A DNA stretch of 64,000 bases from Apostichopus japonicus (lineage: Eukaryota; Echinodermata; Holothuroidea; Aspidochirotida; Stichopodidae), in the NCBI RefSeq assembly GCF_037975245.1, contig NC_092583.1:13295764-13359763 (forward strand). The letters are read 5' to 3'. The translations under genes were made by a program, and so were the position numbers. The notes under the pieces are model-generated. The model worked only from the letters and a program-made list of their open reading frames with translations. It was not told the DNA's origin and made no database searches. Below, piece by piece: positions 1-11,140 of the stretch (position 1 is the stretch's first letter; every line of letters starts with the position of its first letter).

Positions 1-1035
1 CCGGGTATTCGATTACCATATCAAGTTAACTAATCTTTTATTGTTTGCATAAGCAACCGGGACACTTGTACACAATATTGTAAGACGAGTAAATCTTTGT
101 TTACAAGTGCCAAATGTAAATACTAAGTACAACCGAGCAAACGATACACTGAGTTGTTTGTAGTATAGAGATCAAACCTGTCTTGATAGGATAGTTCTAC
201 TGCTCGGAATAAGCAGAGGCGTCATCATCACTTACTGTTTCCAGTTTGACTAACATAAATGATATATTTCATTCATTTATAACCTGAAATAGTAGCACGC
301 AATTATTAGCGAAATTGACGATAATGTGAATATTCATGAAGATGATAGCCTGGTGGCCTTAGGCATCGTATACGCGTGCATGCCTATACAGTATAGTAAG
401 CTATACAAGTTGGCAGATTAACAACACGAAAATATATGAAGTGTGAACAGAAGGAGTACTAACAATGGAATTAAACAACCCGATTACCGAATTGCTGGAT
501 TATAATATTGGAAAGCATTTGTTTTTAGAGCATATTTCACTATTGTTTGGTCTGTTTGTCAATTATGACAACTTCCTTGAGGTTGCTACTTCGTAAACTG
601 CTCCAAGCAGCTAGAGGGATCACCGTGCCAACTCATCCTGCTTTACCACATATATCTTTTGATTTATATTAAATTAAACGAATCCATTCTAATTTTTTTC
701 GACACGGATAGCTGTTAAACTAAATTTTCGCTATTTTTGGACATACGTATATTTACGTCTGAATTGTGCAAATGTTTGGCTGGCATTTGAATTCTGTGCA
801 TAAACGTGCGACCTCGATAATTAACGATATATGATATCATACTTATAGGATGCATGCTGTGTTTGTTACTCTGAGATATGCCTGACCATAGAATTACGAA
901 AATGAACTGATTTAAAAAAGAAAATCATTATGTTTTTATTGGCGAGCTCATTTTAATATCTCTCCCTTACACTTATATGGGTATTTTTGAAAGGAGGGCA
1001 ATCTTTTTACAAGCAATGTGATTCAATTATTGATA
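1..1035. other. Upstream region of the ankyrin gene, no gene seen
   Basis: AT-rich sequence with no open reading frame of note on either strand and no recognisable repeat. It should contain the 5' UTR and promoter of the ankyrin-repeat gene that starts at 1036. I see no convincing TATA box or CpG island, so no promoter is called. Confidence 0.4.
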
Positions 1036-4000
1036 ATGGAGGAAGAAGATGACAATTTGTCGCCTCTATTAGCGGCGGCTAAACTCGGCGAGGTCGCCAC
1101 CTTTAAATCGTTACTTCAAGATGGTGCTGATGTTTTGGAAGCAGATAAGGTAGTGTATTGTTTCTGCTTGTGTGTGTTTTCTCTTTAATAAAGGACATGA
1201 AAGCTTGTCAAGAAATGAGAAAATTTCAGAGCGTGTGGTGCGAAGGAAGTCTTTTTCCTTGGAACGCGCAATAAGGGGAAACAAAACTCATGTTAAATAT
1301 GTATATAGGGCCTATAACATTTCAAAGTCAGTGATTTATAGCACAATATGATAATCGAATAAACACGAAGAAAATTGTGGCTTCTCAGTGGCTCACATGG
1401 AATGGTTCTGCCGAGCGGCCCGAATATACTGCACCACCCAGTTGTCCACCCCCCCCCCACCCCGCGCCTCATGGTCACCACAACCCAATGCACATGTATT
1501 ACCGTGGTTTATAAGTGTATGACTTTTATTAATAACGCTCGTTATGAAAAAGTTTTCTCGAATAGGCCTAACCCTGAATTAAAACGTATGGGCCTTTACA
1601 GGAAACCACTAAAATTAACACTGACGACCAGAGCCGTATACTATACACGGGTCTGCTGACGAATGATGGGTGTTCAGCGCCATAGTTATTTTCTCATATC
1701 GTGAAAGCTTTCAATTTGATCAAAATAATTGCAATAAAGAGGATTATATATGCAACGTGGCAGAATGTGGCAGAATTCAGATTGTGCAGTTTTTCGTTTT
1801 TAAACTAAATCACACTTTTCACCCTTGTATAGCCATGGCAAGAATATGGGGACAAAGCTCACGTTGGAAATTGTCCACCACGGCCTTTGGTCAGTTTTAC
1901 GATGTTAACACAAACCAATTTAAGAAACCACTGATTACGTTTCTTGTATCCTTACGGACGGTATCCAAAGCAATGGACGCCGTTTGTTGTGGTTACGAGT
2001 GTAACTAATACTCTTCTGTTTGAACTAATTATGCGACAAATATCGCAGTATAATTCTTATGTGACAATGAAAGGTCAAGGCGTCCAAGTGACCCAAAGGA
2101 TTATATTTAACACAATATAGTGCACGTGATTACAAAAACGGTCGTGTTTGGATGATTCCTTTGACCAAACCAGATTGATATGTCTTTCCTGATTAAGTTT
2201 GTCTTCATATCAGAATATGGACAATGGAAATTCTGATTGGGAAGTTATAAACTAAGGAATTGGGCAAAGGAATGTAGGCTAGAACGAAATTCGAACCGGT
2301 GGCTCGACCCCAAGGTCATCGGTTTGAATCCCGTTGTAGCTAATTATTTTTTTACTCTTTCCCAAACCATTTTATGTAGCGTATTCATGCATGTATGTCT
2401 ACGTAATTCTTAACTCTATGGCTGTTATGTATTCTAGAAGGCCCGTATCAGAAAAAACACATACCTCGCCACTCTGACACTGTTAGCCACGCTGAATTGG
2501 ATGTGCGTCACGTGTCCAATTACTCCAAAAGAGAATAAATCCAAAAGAAAGCCATGATAGATGTTTCACACGTTTATTACATATCATGCATTTATAATTA
2601 AGAAGCGTTCGCTCAAGTTGAATTTCACGAAAACCGTAGTCTATGTATGCAGTTCAATATGCCCCGTTTAGACACAGCCTCTCTTAATGGGGTACGATGT
2701 CATGTCAGTGTTATGTCTATCATTACAGTATCACGATGCCCTTTAATACCTGATCTTGATTATCTATCCCCAACCACTGCCCATCATTCAGCCGGTGCCT
2801 GATTTATCGTACAAATTACTCTGCAGAACTAAACCACGTCAAACATTCGCAAGCACAATAGGAGGTATTTGTATAATTAACATAGAATACAATGGCGTTC
2901 AGACTGTCTGGAAAACTTGTAGTGAGTTCGCTCAGTATTCTAGCATAATTAAATTGTTCAAACAAAGAACCTAGTACTCGGACTCATCAGTATTTGAGTA
3001 CTCGAAAAGTACTCCATAGGCCTACTCCAGTAGTATTTAAGTAGCGCATTCACATTTACATTCAACTGTTATTTTATTTGCCTTCACTGATCAAGGCGGA
3101 GCAATAATCAACTTCAGGTACTCGAAAAGTACTCATACCCGGGTCCTAGGATACTAAAATGCTGTACTCGGATATTGGTACTCGGCACTCGGATCCTTAA
3201 AAGCAGTACTCGGAGTTGGCTATCTGGTACTCGTAAAAACCCTCAAGTATTCGATCGGTACTTGGATAAAAGAACTTGACTTCAACTTTCGGCACTCGTA
3301 CTAAGGGGAATGCTATACCGGTACTTGTTATCTCGTTCTGTTACTGAACTGCTCCTTGAATGGAGCGATGTTGTCTGTGAGGGTGGATGAGGGAGGGAGG
3401 GAGAAAGGGTAATTGATGCAACTATTCTATAGATAATGCCAATGCAACGAATGTCCACAGGGTGTCAGCCATCCACTAAACCATTTGATGTCTTTTTTTT
3501 TTTGCCTTACGGCAATCTTGTAACCTGTGACTATATGTATTAATCATCAACAGAATAACCGAACTGTTCTTCACTGGGCCACTCAAGCGGACAGCATATC
3601 CACCATTTTGGCAGGATTGTCGAAAGGACTCTCATGGCACGTGAACACCAAATCAAAGGTAAACTTTTATATGGGAACATAATGTACCCAATAGTTCAAT
3701 ATTCACTGTTCAATAGAATTATACACTTTTGCATAGACTCTTAAACAACATTAAATCGATCATCACCTTCTCAAATGGATGGGGTGGTAGTCCTATTCTC
3801 CGTATATTATTTTTTGCAATGACCCCTAGCCCTGGCAAACTTACTACTTCGCCAACCCTGAGAAAGGTCGCACTTAACCATTGTCGTTCACATTTTCCAT
3901 TGCTCCACGTTTCTCCCTCAGAGGGAATCTCTAACACCGTTACACGAGGCTTGCTTGGTCGGCCACAAACGCATAACGCATCTGCTGCTTGCACTCGGCG

Positions 4001-7000
4001 CAGACATCACTGCGAAGACACAGGTAACGTTTTAAGTAAAGGAAGTTGATCTAGGAGCTATAGGTCGTTCCATGGTAAATCGGAATATTAAAAGTGGTCA
4101 GAATTGGCTGGAATCTGTAGCATGCACGGGAAGTGAAAAGTAGCAAGGAAGTTGCGTAAAGGGAGGAGGGAAGGGGGGGGGGGGGAAGGTGAGAATACAA
4201 GGCCGAAGAAGGTTGTAGAAGATGGAAAGTCAGTAGAAGCTGGGAGGGTGAATGGGGGTTACGAATATGAACAAGAATGTGCAAGGTGAATAAGGAAGTG
4301 GAAGGGGCAAGGGGTGTAGAAGGATATGACATCAATCACAGAGAATGATAATCTTCTCCAGCATATGTTTTCGTTCATAGAGAATGTAGCACCATTATTA
4401 TCTAAGAAAAGTGATCCTTTTTTTTTGACAGGATGGGTATACCCCTTTACTGTGTGCGGCGGGAAACGGTCACGTGGAGGTTGCTAAAGTACTCATTGGT
4501 GCGGGATGTGACGGAAACGAGCTTATTTCTGTAAGTATAATGTACATATTAAAATCACGCCCTCTACTCTATACCTGCCAGGATAATGTACATATTAAAA
4601 TCACGCCCTCTAACTTATACCTGCCAGTATAATGTACATATTAAAATCACGCCCTCAAAACTATACCTGCCAGTATAATGTACATATTAAAATTATGCCC
4701 TCTAACCTATACCTGCCAGTATAATATACATATTAAAATTATGCCCTCAAAACTATACCTGCCAGTATAATGTACATATTAAAATGTATGCCCTTTATCC
4801 TATACGTGCCAGTCTTGTTTCAAACCAAAGCAAGTTGAATTCAGTATGCACCTATTCTTAGTATCAGATATTGAAATGACCCCCCGGTAAGATCGATTGC
4901 ATAGGTATATAACTCAGAAAGCGTTTTCAAGTTAGCCAGGACTATTCGTTAAATTTATCGACACCCTGATTCCATCCTACCACCACACCCCCACCCCAAC
5001 TTTTAAGTCTTCTTCTTGCATTTTACTTGCTACGGTACCTTATGACTGCATTGTTTTCTCACTTTCTGATATAAGCCGATAGGTATCAACGCCTTGCACA
5101 TTGCCGCATGGACAGGACAAGCCCATGTGGTCAAAACTCTGCTCGAAATGGGAGTAGAAGTAGAAACTCCTAGCAAAGTAAGTTTTTATTCCGCCAACGA
5201 CTGCTTGGGTTAAGGAACGTTATTGTGACGTAATCAATTTCACAAAGACTGTTTCACTGGGAGGGGAAGGGTGGAGAAGGAGAAGGGTAGGGTAGAGAGG
5301 GGGTAGGTGGAGGAGGGGAAGGTGGGTTACATTATACATGGAAAGAGTAGTTAGGATAGGAGATAATTTTCTTCAACAAGTGCAAATTGGAAAATAAAAG
5401 TCGGATACGGCTTTTCCGATATTGTTTGCGTGATCTTGTGCCTGTTGATGTGTGGACGAGAGGTAGCCTACACGTATAACTCGAAATGCAATTTATACAG
5501 ACCTAGTCAATAATCAGTTTATTAGCGTATTAAATTTATAACTATATTTAGATAGGATTGCTCTAGGTTGAGGGGTGGGTTGGGGAGGGGCGCACATGTT
5601 GTAAAGGAGGGGCAACCGAATTTCGTCACGCAGTATCCCGTGCTACATTATTTGTTGTTTTGAATGAATCCAGGGGCAAATGTTACTTTTTCATTGGACG
5701 AATGAGGCGCTACGTCACCACTATAATAACAATTTTAATTAAACTGGAACATTTACAAATCTGGAATTAAAAGTTGATAGAGAACATCTCTTCCGGTGCT
5801 ATCCCTCATTACAGATGCAGAAAACTGCCATAGAATTCGCGATTGAGCAGGGCCACACGGAGGTGATGGAGGAGATCAGGAACCATCGGAAAAAAGTAAG
5901 TAGCAAACGTAACTTGTAGAAAAAAAGTACAAATACAGATATTTGTGGGTTTAAGTGGAGTGGGGTTTTTGTTGTTGTAATTCTCTATGTATGTCATGGG
6001 AGGGGGTGGGTGTGATGTAGAAGACCATGGTTATGGGAGGGGTGCAGAAGACCAGGGTCATGAAAGGGGGGGGGGTGCAGACGTGTTTAAAAGTGGGGAA
6101 TAGTTGTCTGTAATAAGAACGTCCTCAGCTGGACAGATACAACCGTCAACCAGGAACTCTAGCCTATCACTGATCCAAAAGTTTTTTTTTTTCGTTTTTT
6201 ATCGAGATTTGAAGCGCAAATGGCCTACCATAAGATATGCTGCAGAAAACAATATTTAGACTTATCCATGTTACTTATTTTCCATTGCTTTTCGTTTGAT
6301 TTTCAGTTGGATAAAGGAATTCATGACAAGAGTTTCTTCCAAAAGAAAATAATGCAAGTCGGTGACAAAATTCGAGGATACTACGAAGAAACATTAAAAC
6401 AAGAGGTGGAATATTTTGAAGAGCAGATGGAGGAACAGAGCCTCAAGGAAGAAAATACAATTGCTCTGCTAAAGGGAGAGATTGAAAGGCTTAAAAGGGG
6501 AGAGGGACCATCCAAGGCACCTTTTCGAAGAAAGGCAGCAACCATAACTGAACCACCAACTTCGAACATAACAAACGGGAAGAAATACTCGAATTTTAAA
6601 AGGAAAATTGTTTTCCCTGGTTTGGCGAAATTTGTACCCCTGGACAAAGTCAGCGAGTCTGACAGGGAGACTGACCCTGATAGTGACCTCGAAGAGGGCA
6701 CGGACACGCCTTCATCCGGTACGTCATCAGTAGAGACTACTGTATCCTCACCAACGGTGACTGATACGTCACCGGTTACTCGTCGGGTATCGCGCCCGAG
6801 AACCGTAAGACAGAAGAGTATGGTAGATTTAGTATCCGAAATGGAGCAAAAAGAGCACTCGATGACTAACTTGAGGAAACCGGAAGGTAGCGAAGATTCT
6901 GTGAATTTACATTCTAGTTTGAAATCTCCCCATAGAGATACATCTGCAAAGGACGCTTCTAGCACCTCCCCCAGAAGGGTCACGTTTTCTTCCAGTGTTA

Positions 7001-7332
7001 TGCCAGAACCACCGCCGTATAAACCGTTACAAAAGGTCGAGGAGTCGTCTGACATGTTGTCCCCTTTGTCATCAGATCCCCCCAGACGACGTCGGAAAAG
7101 TTTCGCCGAGTTCTTCCGTCCGTCAGCTCCAGCGACAGAAAAGGAAGATGGAACGCCAATGAGACGAAAGAGTGTCGCTAGTAGGATGCAATCACAACCA
7201 ACTGCTCCGCCAAAACCAAAACCAACAAGAAATTCTTTTTCTGTCCTTCACTTTCCCCTCCCTGGGATTCAGACCAGATCACCACCGCAGGGGGGTGGGC
7301 AGTTCCCTCCTCGTTCATCGACACCTACTTAA
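1036..7332 (+). CDS. Ankyrin-repeat protein with coiled coil and basic Ser/Pro-rich tail (7 exons, 542 aa)
   Basis: Coding exons are 1036-1149, 3554-3658, 3922-4023, 4432-4530, 5076-5177, 5815-5895 and 6307-7332 (TAA). Every intron is GT/AG and phase 0, so exons are whole codons. Exons 1-6 (residues 1-201) each encode about one ankyrin repeat; typical cores are NRTVLHWA, TPLHEACLVGH, GYTPLLCAAGNGHVEVAKVL and NALHIAAWTGQAHVV. Exon 7 (residues 202-542) has no ankyrin repeat. It holds a Glu/Lys-rich coiled coil (about 218-266), an acidic Ser/Thr-rich stretch, two basic RRxS sites (RRRRKS, RRKS) that resemble kinase sites, and a PxxP-rich end (APPKPKP). There is no signal peptide or membrane segment, so an intracellular scaffold or adaptor is likely. 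I do not recognise an orthologue. The ATG at 1036 opens the first ankyrin helix directly; an upstream non-coding exon is possible. The last codons lie in a 128-bp tandem duplication. Confidence 0.86.
2282..2345 (+). repeat. tRNA-derived SINE fragment (B-box region)
   Basis: GGTTTGAATCCC at 2321-2332 matches a pol III B box, preceded by the GGCTCGACCCCAAGGTCATC context common in tRNA-type SINEs. No clear A box or cloverleaf is visible, so this is a fragment and not a tRNA gene. Confidence 0.4.
2968..3312. repeat. TACTCG-rich repeat block
   Basis: About a dozen occurrences of TACTCG and close variants (GTACTCGG, GTACTCGAAAAGTACTC, GCACTCGG) fall in about 340 bp. GTACTCGAAAAGTACTC occurs twice (near 2996 and 3119) and is itself a near-palindrome. 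This looks like the interior of a non-autonomous transposon, but terminal repeats were not identified. Confidence 0.5.
4535..4815 (+). repeat. 46-bp tandem repeat (about 6 copies) starting at a splice donor
   Basis: Six imperfect head-to-tail copies of a 46-bp unit (core ATAATGTACATATTAAAAT, then CACGCCCTC and ATACCTGCCAG). The first copy starts within the GTAAGTATAAT donor of exon 4 (4531), so the expansion began at the 5' splice site of this intron. Confidence 0.85.
5178..6306 (+). other. Introns 5 and 6 of the ankyrin gene (exon 6 between)
   Basis: Apart from exon 6 (5815-5895) this stretch has G-rich purine tracts (about 5258-5330, 5995-6075) and no repeat family that I recognise. Exon 7 begins after TTTTCAG at 6306; an in-frame extension upstream to 6220 is intronic. 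Confidence 0.6.
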
Positions 7333-7540
7333 GAATATTTTAAGAGTGTCAAAGCTCAAAGGAAGGTACTGATCAGTGGCATTTTTCTTCATTTTTTGGG
7401 GGAGGGGGGGAGGGGAGGGGGAATGGGCAGTTCCCTCCTCTTTCATCGACATCTACTTAAGAATATTTGAAGAGTGTCAAAGCTCAAAGGAAGGTACTGA
7501 CCATTGGCATTCTTTTTTTTCATTTCTTTTTTTTTTGGGG
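7297..7540 (+). repeat. 128-bp tandem duplication across the ankyrin stop codon
   Basis: GGGCAGTTCCCTCCTC starts at 7297 and again at 7425. About 100 bp downstream of each start is nearly identical, including CTACTTAAGAATATTT and GAGTGTCAAAGCTCAAAGG. The first copy holds the true stop at 7330-7332 and the second lies in the 3' UTR. G-rich runs separate the copies. Confidence 0.85.
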
Positions 7541-8129
7541 GGGGGGGGGGCGAGGGGAAGAGGAAGTATACAAGCAGATACCGATACCAAAAGAACAGTG
7601 CATAAGAAAACATCAGTGACAAGTAAGGTATTCCCGCGTGTGTAAATTTTCCCACAATGTACATTGTTTATGAGTAAAATTACGTTTTGCAGCTAAATTT
7701 TACTGCTAAAAACTAATTTACATGAGATCCTCTATCCTGAATCTGCTTATTAAGAAAGGTGTTTCCCAAGTGTACCAGTCTCATTTTACAGAACCAAATG
7801 TTCTCATTGCAGTTTATTAAATGATGGATTGTAGATCTGTCCCGGTGAAACAAAAGCAAAGACGTACCCACCATCAAAATTAGAAAGAAGCAAAGCTCAG
7901 TGTTGTTGGTTAATAAAGAAATTGGGCGGGAAATAACGCATCCATCTTTCTATCAAGGGTGCATATGCTTACTACTAGCTATCATGCATTCCGTCACAGG
8001 GTGTTGTCAACTTTTGTGATATTCTGCCCCCCCCCCCCCGGCACCCCCACATCTTTCCCGTAAAATGCTAAATACTACAAGAGAAACTGAATTTAAAAAA
8101 AAAAGGGAGGAGCCTAATGGAAGTTACCG
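7333..8129 (+). other. Probable 3' UTR of the ankyrin gene and flank
   Basis: Contains the second copy of the 128-bp duplication and an AATAAA at 7912-7917, the nearest good poly(A) signal downstream of the stop. Another AATAAA lies at 8993-8998, beyond the MITE. No coding sequence is seen. Confidence 0.45.
7912..7917 (+). terminator. Candidate poly(A) signal AATAAA for the ankyrin gene
   Basis: Canonical AATAAA about 580 bp downstream of the stop codon. Position fits, but no transcript evidence is available. Confidence 0.35.
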
Positions 8130-8534
8130 TTAAAGCCCGGTCACACTACAGCGATATTTTATCGGAATACGGTCCGATTTTAGGCCGAAGAGTGAGGTTT
8201 GTGGTAGTGAATGTAATGAATGCAGTGGAATATTCAAATACCATCTACTCCAAATCTGAGGGGTTCTGGAACAGACTACGTTCTGAAGTGACGTCACATC
8301 GAAAAACGATAAAAATCGGAAGAGAAATCGGATAGCTATCCAATAAAAGGAAACAGAGTCAATATCAAAAGTTAGGAGAGGGCTATTCCACATCGGAATG
8401 GCTCAACAGATAGCAAATCAGGTCCTTTATCACTGTGGCTTGAAGACCCGAACGAAAAACTGGCTGTTTCGATTCCTCCGGGAAAATCGGATAGTATTCC
8501 GATAAAAAATCGGTATAGTGTGACCGGGCCTTAA
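8130..8534. mobile_element. TTAA-flanked MITE with about 50-bp terminal inverted repeats
   Basis: The element spans 8134-8530 and is flanked by TTAA at 8130-8133 and 8531-8534. The left end AGCCCGGTCACACTA and the inverted right end GGCCCGGTCACACTA match, and the inverted similarity continues through TTTATCGGAATAC and CCGATTTT for about 50 bp. TTAA duplication is typical of piggyBac and Kolobok elements; which one drove this is not determinable. It has no transposase. The two short ORFs here are translations of the inverted repeats. Confidence 0.88.
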
Positions 8535-9304
8535 AGCTACTTTGTGAGGGTGCTAGTGCTTCTTTGTCACGCATATGCTAGTTTTTGCATTTATCGTTTT
8601 GAAGATGAACCATGTTTTTCGCATTCCATGATATTTGTTAGATGTAGTGAAATAAGATTATATTGAAGGTTTTACAGTGCTGTCAAAAAACAATCATACA
8701 TCAGCACAAATGTTGCTTTTTTTTTGTGTTTTCCTTGAAAATACATTTGATATTTCCGAACATGAAATTTTACTTCAAAAAAGAGCTTTATATGAAACAG
8801 CTACACACAGCATGTCTTACTTTGAAATTGACTCACATGGAAGGGACAAATGCAAATGTGCCCATTAGAATGCCGTCCTTGTAATTTCTAAGACTCTCTC
8901 TTTTCCTATTATAATGAACTAATTTCATTTACATTCCACTGTAACTGTAAATATCAGATAAGTTATAAACTCAAAATCAATACAGAAATAAGAATAAATA
9001 CAGCTTGTTGTAGTATAAATTATTTACACGCTTTATTTACAAACGAAAAACCAACTTTGAATTCATTAAACGTGAAAAAGCAGCTCATTATTTGGGCATC
9101 ATCTCAAAAAGACATTCTCCAATAAAATGGCAATGTAGTTGGCCTTTTAGTTATTGACTATGCCATACATTTGTTCACTAATTCAAAAGTTATGATATGC
9201 CACTCACATACTCACTCCAAAATTATGATATATGCCATCAAACGTGTGGTGATATCTCACCTATTCAAGCTACATAATGCTTACAGTAAGTGAAAATGTC
9301 ATTT
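8535..9304. other. Spacer between the MITE and the minisatellite
   Basis: AT-rich, with no convincing coding sequence. An AATAAA at 8993-8998 could serve as an alternative poly(A) signal for the ankyrin gene. Confidence 0.5.
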
Positions 9305-11045
9305 GGATATGTGACATCTAACTTCTGGAGAGTGGTGATAGGACATCTGGTGATGTGACATCACACTTCTTGGAGAGTGGTGATAGGACATCTGGTGATG
9401 TGACATCACACTTCTGGAGAGTGGTGATAGGACATCTGGTGATGTGACATCACACTTCTGGAGAGTGGTGATAGGACATCTGGTCATGTGACATCACACT
9501 TCTGGAGAGTGGTGATAGGACATCTGGTCATGTGACATCACACTTCTGGAGAGTGGTGATAGGACATCTGGTCATGTGACATCACACTTCTTGGAGAGTG
9601 GTGATAGGACATCTGGTCATGTGACATCACACTTCTGGAGAGTGGTGATAGGACATCTGGTCATGTGACATCACACTTCTGGAGAGTGGTGATAGGACAT
9701 CTGGTGATGTGACATCACACTTTTGAAGAGTGGTGATAGGACATCTGGTCATGTGACATCACACTTCTGGAGAGTGGTGATAGGAGATCTGGTCATGTGA
9801 CATCACACTTCTTGGAGAGTGGTGATAGGACATCTGGTCATGTGACATCACACTTCTTGGAGAGTGGTGATAGGACATCTGGTCATGTGACATCACACTT
9901 CTGGAAAGTGGTGATAGGACATCTGGTCATGTGACATCACACTTCTGGAGAGTGGTGATAGGACATCTGGTGATGTGACATCACACTTCTGGAGAGTGGT
10001 GATAGGACATCTGGTCATGTGACATCACACTTCTTGGAGAGTGGTGATAGGACATCTGGTCATGTGACATCACACTTCTGGAGAGTGGTGATAGGACATC
10101 TGGTCATGTGACATCACACTTCTGAAGAGTGGTGATAGGACATCTGGTCATGTGACATCACACTTCTGGAGAGTGGTGATAGGAGATCTGGTCATGTGAC
10201 ATCACACTTCTTGGAGAGTGGTGATAGGACATCTGGTCATGTGACATCAAGCTCTGGAAGACTGGACTGGTGATACGTCATTTATTCATGTGATATCTCA
10301 CTCTTGCATTGGTCATGTGACATCCAACTTCTAAAGACTGGTGGCAAGGCATCTGGTCATGTGACATCCTACTTCTGGAGAGAGGTGATAGGACATCTGG
10401 TCATGTGACATCCTACTTCTGGAGAGAGGTGATAGGACATCTGGTCATGTGACATCACACCTCTGGAGAGTGGTGATAGGACATCTGGTCATGTGACATC
10501 ACACTTTTGAAGAGTGGTGATAGGACATCTGGTCATGTGACATCACACTTCTGAAGAGTGGTGATAGGACATCTGGTCATGTGACATCACACTTCTGGAG
10601 AGTGGTGATAGGAGATCTGGTCATGTGACATCACACTTCTTGGAGAGTGGTGATAGGACATCTGGTCATGTGACATCAAGCTCTGGAAGACTGGACTGGT
10701 GATACGTCATTTATTCATGTGATATCTCACTCTTGCATTGGTCATGTGACATCCAACTTCTAAAGACTGGTGGCAAGGCATCTGGTCATGTGACATCCTA
10801 CTTCTGGAGAGAGGTGATAGGACATCTGGTCATGTGACATCCTACTTCTGGAGAGAGGTGATAGGACATCTGGTCATGTGACATCACACCTCTGGAGAGT
10901 GGTGATAGGACATCTGGTCATGTGACATCACACTTTTGAAGAGTGGTGATAGGACATCTGGTCATGTGACATCAAGCTCTGGAAGACTGGACTGGTGATA
11001 CGTCATTTATTCATGTGATATCTCACTCTTGCATTGGTCATGTGG
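9305..11045. repeat. 44/45-bp minisatellite, about 38 units with higher-order structure
   Basis: A 1.74-kb array of a 44-45 bp unit with core CACACTTCTGGAGAGTGGTG, then ATAGGACATCTGGTCATGTGACAT. Variants differ at a few fixed places (GGTGATGTG versus GGTCATGTG, TTCTGG versus TTCTTGG, GGACATC versus GGAGATC). In the distal half a composite block with a divergent unit (AAGCTCTGGAAGACTGGACT) recurs at 10249, 10678 and 10974, giving higher-order periods of 429 and 296 bp. Most units carry GTCATGTGAC, an E-box-type 10-mer. The array lies between the convergent ankyrin and TAF5 genes. Confidence 0.95.
11006..11011 (-). terminator. Candidate TAF5 poly(A) signal inside the last minisatellite block
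   Basis: The minus strand reads AATAAA here, 130 nt downstream of the TAF5 stop. It lies in the divergent unit of the minisatellite, and the same hexamer recurs in the two earlier copies of that unit (near 10281 and 10710). Functional use is inferred from position only. Confidence 0.4.
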
Positions 11046-11140
11046 ACACCAAAGATTGGTCATGTCTCTGTAAAACTTGAAATCTTAGGCAATTCATGAA
11101 TCAGGTTTTCCTAATCAAGGTACGTTGCAACAGCGCTTGG

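Larger units (their letters stand above)
1150..3553 (+). other. Intron 1 of the ankyrin gene
   Basis: A 2.4-kb intron with donor GTAGTG and acceptor CATCAACAG. It contains a C-rich tract near 1448, a tRNA-like fragment near 2320 and a TACTCG-rich block at 2968-3312. The ORFs at 1375-1659 and 1670-2008 show no domain and are probably chance. Confidence 0.7.

Noticed and set aside
6381-7055. 224-codon minus-strand ORF
   Set aside because: It is the antisense of ankyrin exon 7, whose plus-strand frame joins six upstream exons by splicing. The Ser-rich antisense is a shadow.
9299-9487. Minus-strand ORF over the first minisatellite units
   Set aside because: The peptide repeats with the DNA unit and is broken by single-base length changes between units.
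9305-11045. CRISPR-like regular array
   Set aside because: There are no unique spacers; the whole 44/45-bp unit repeats. Host genes are eukaryotic, so it is a minisatellite.
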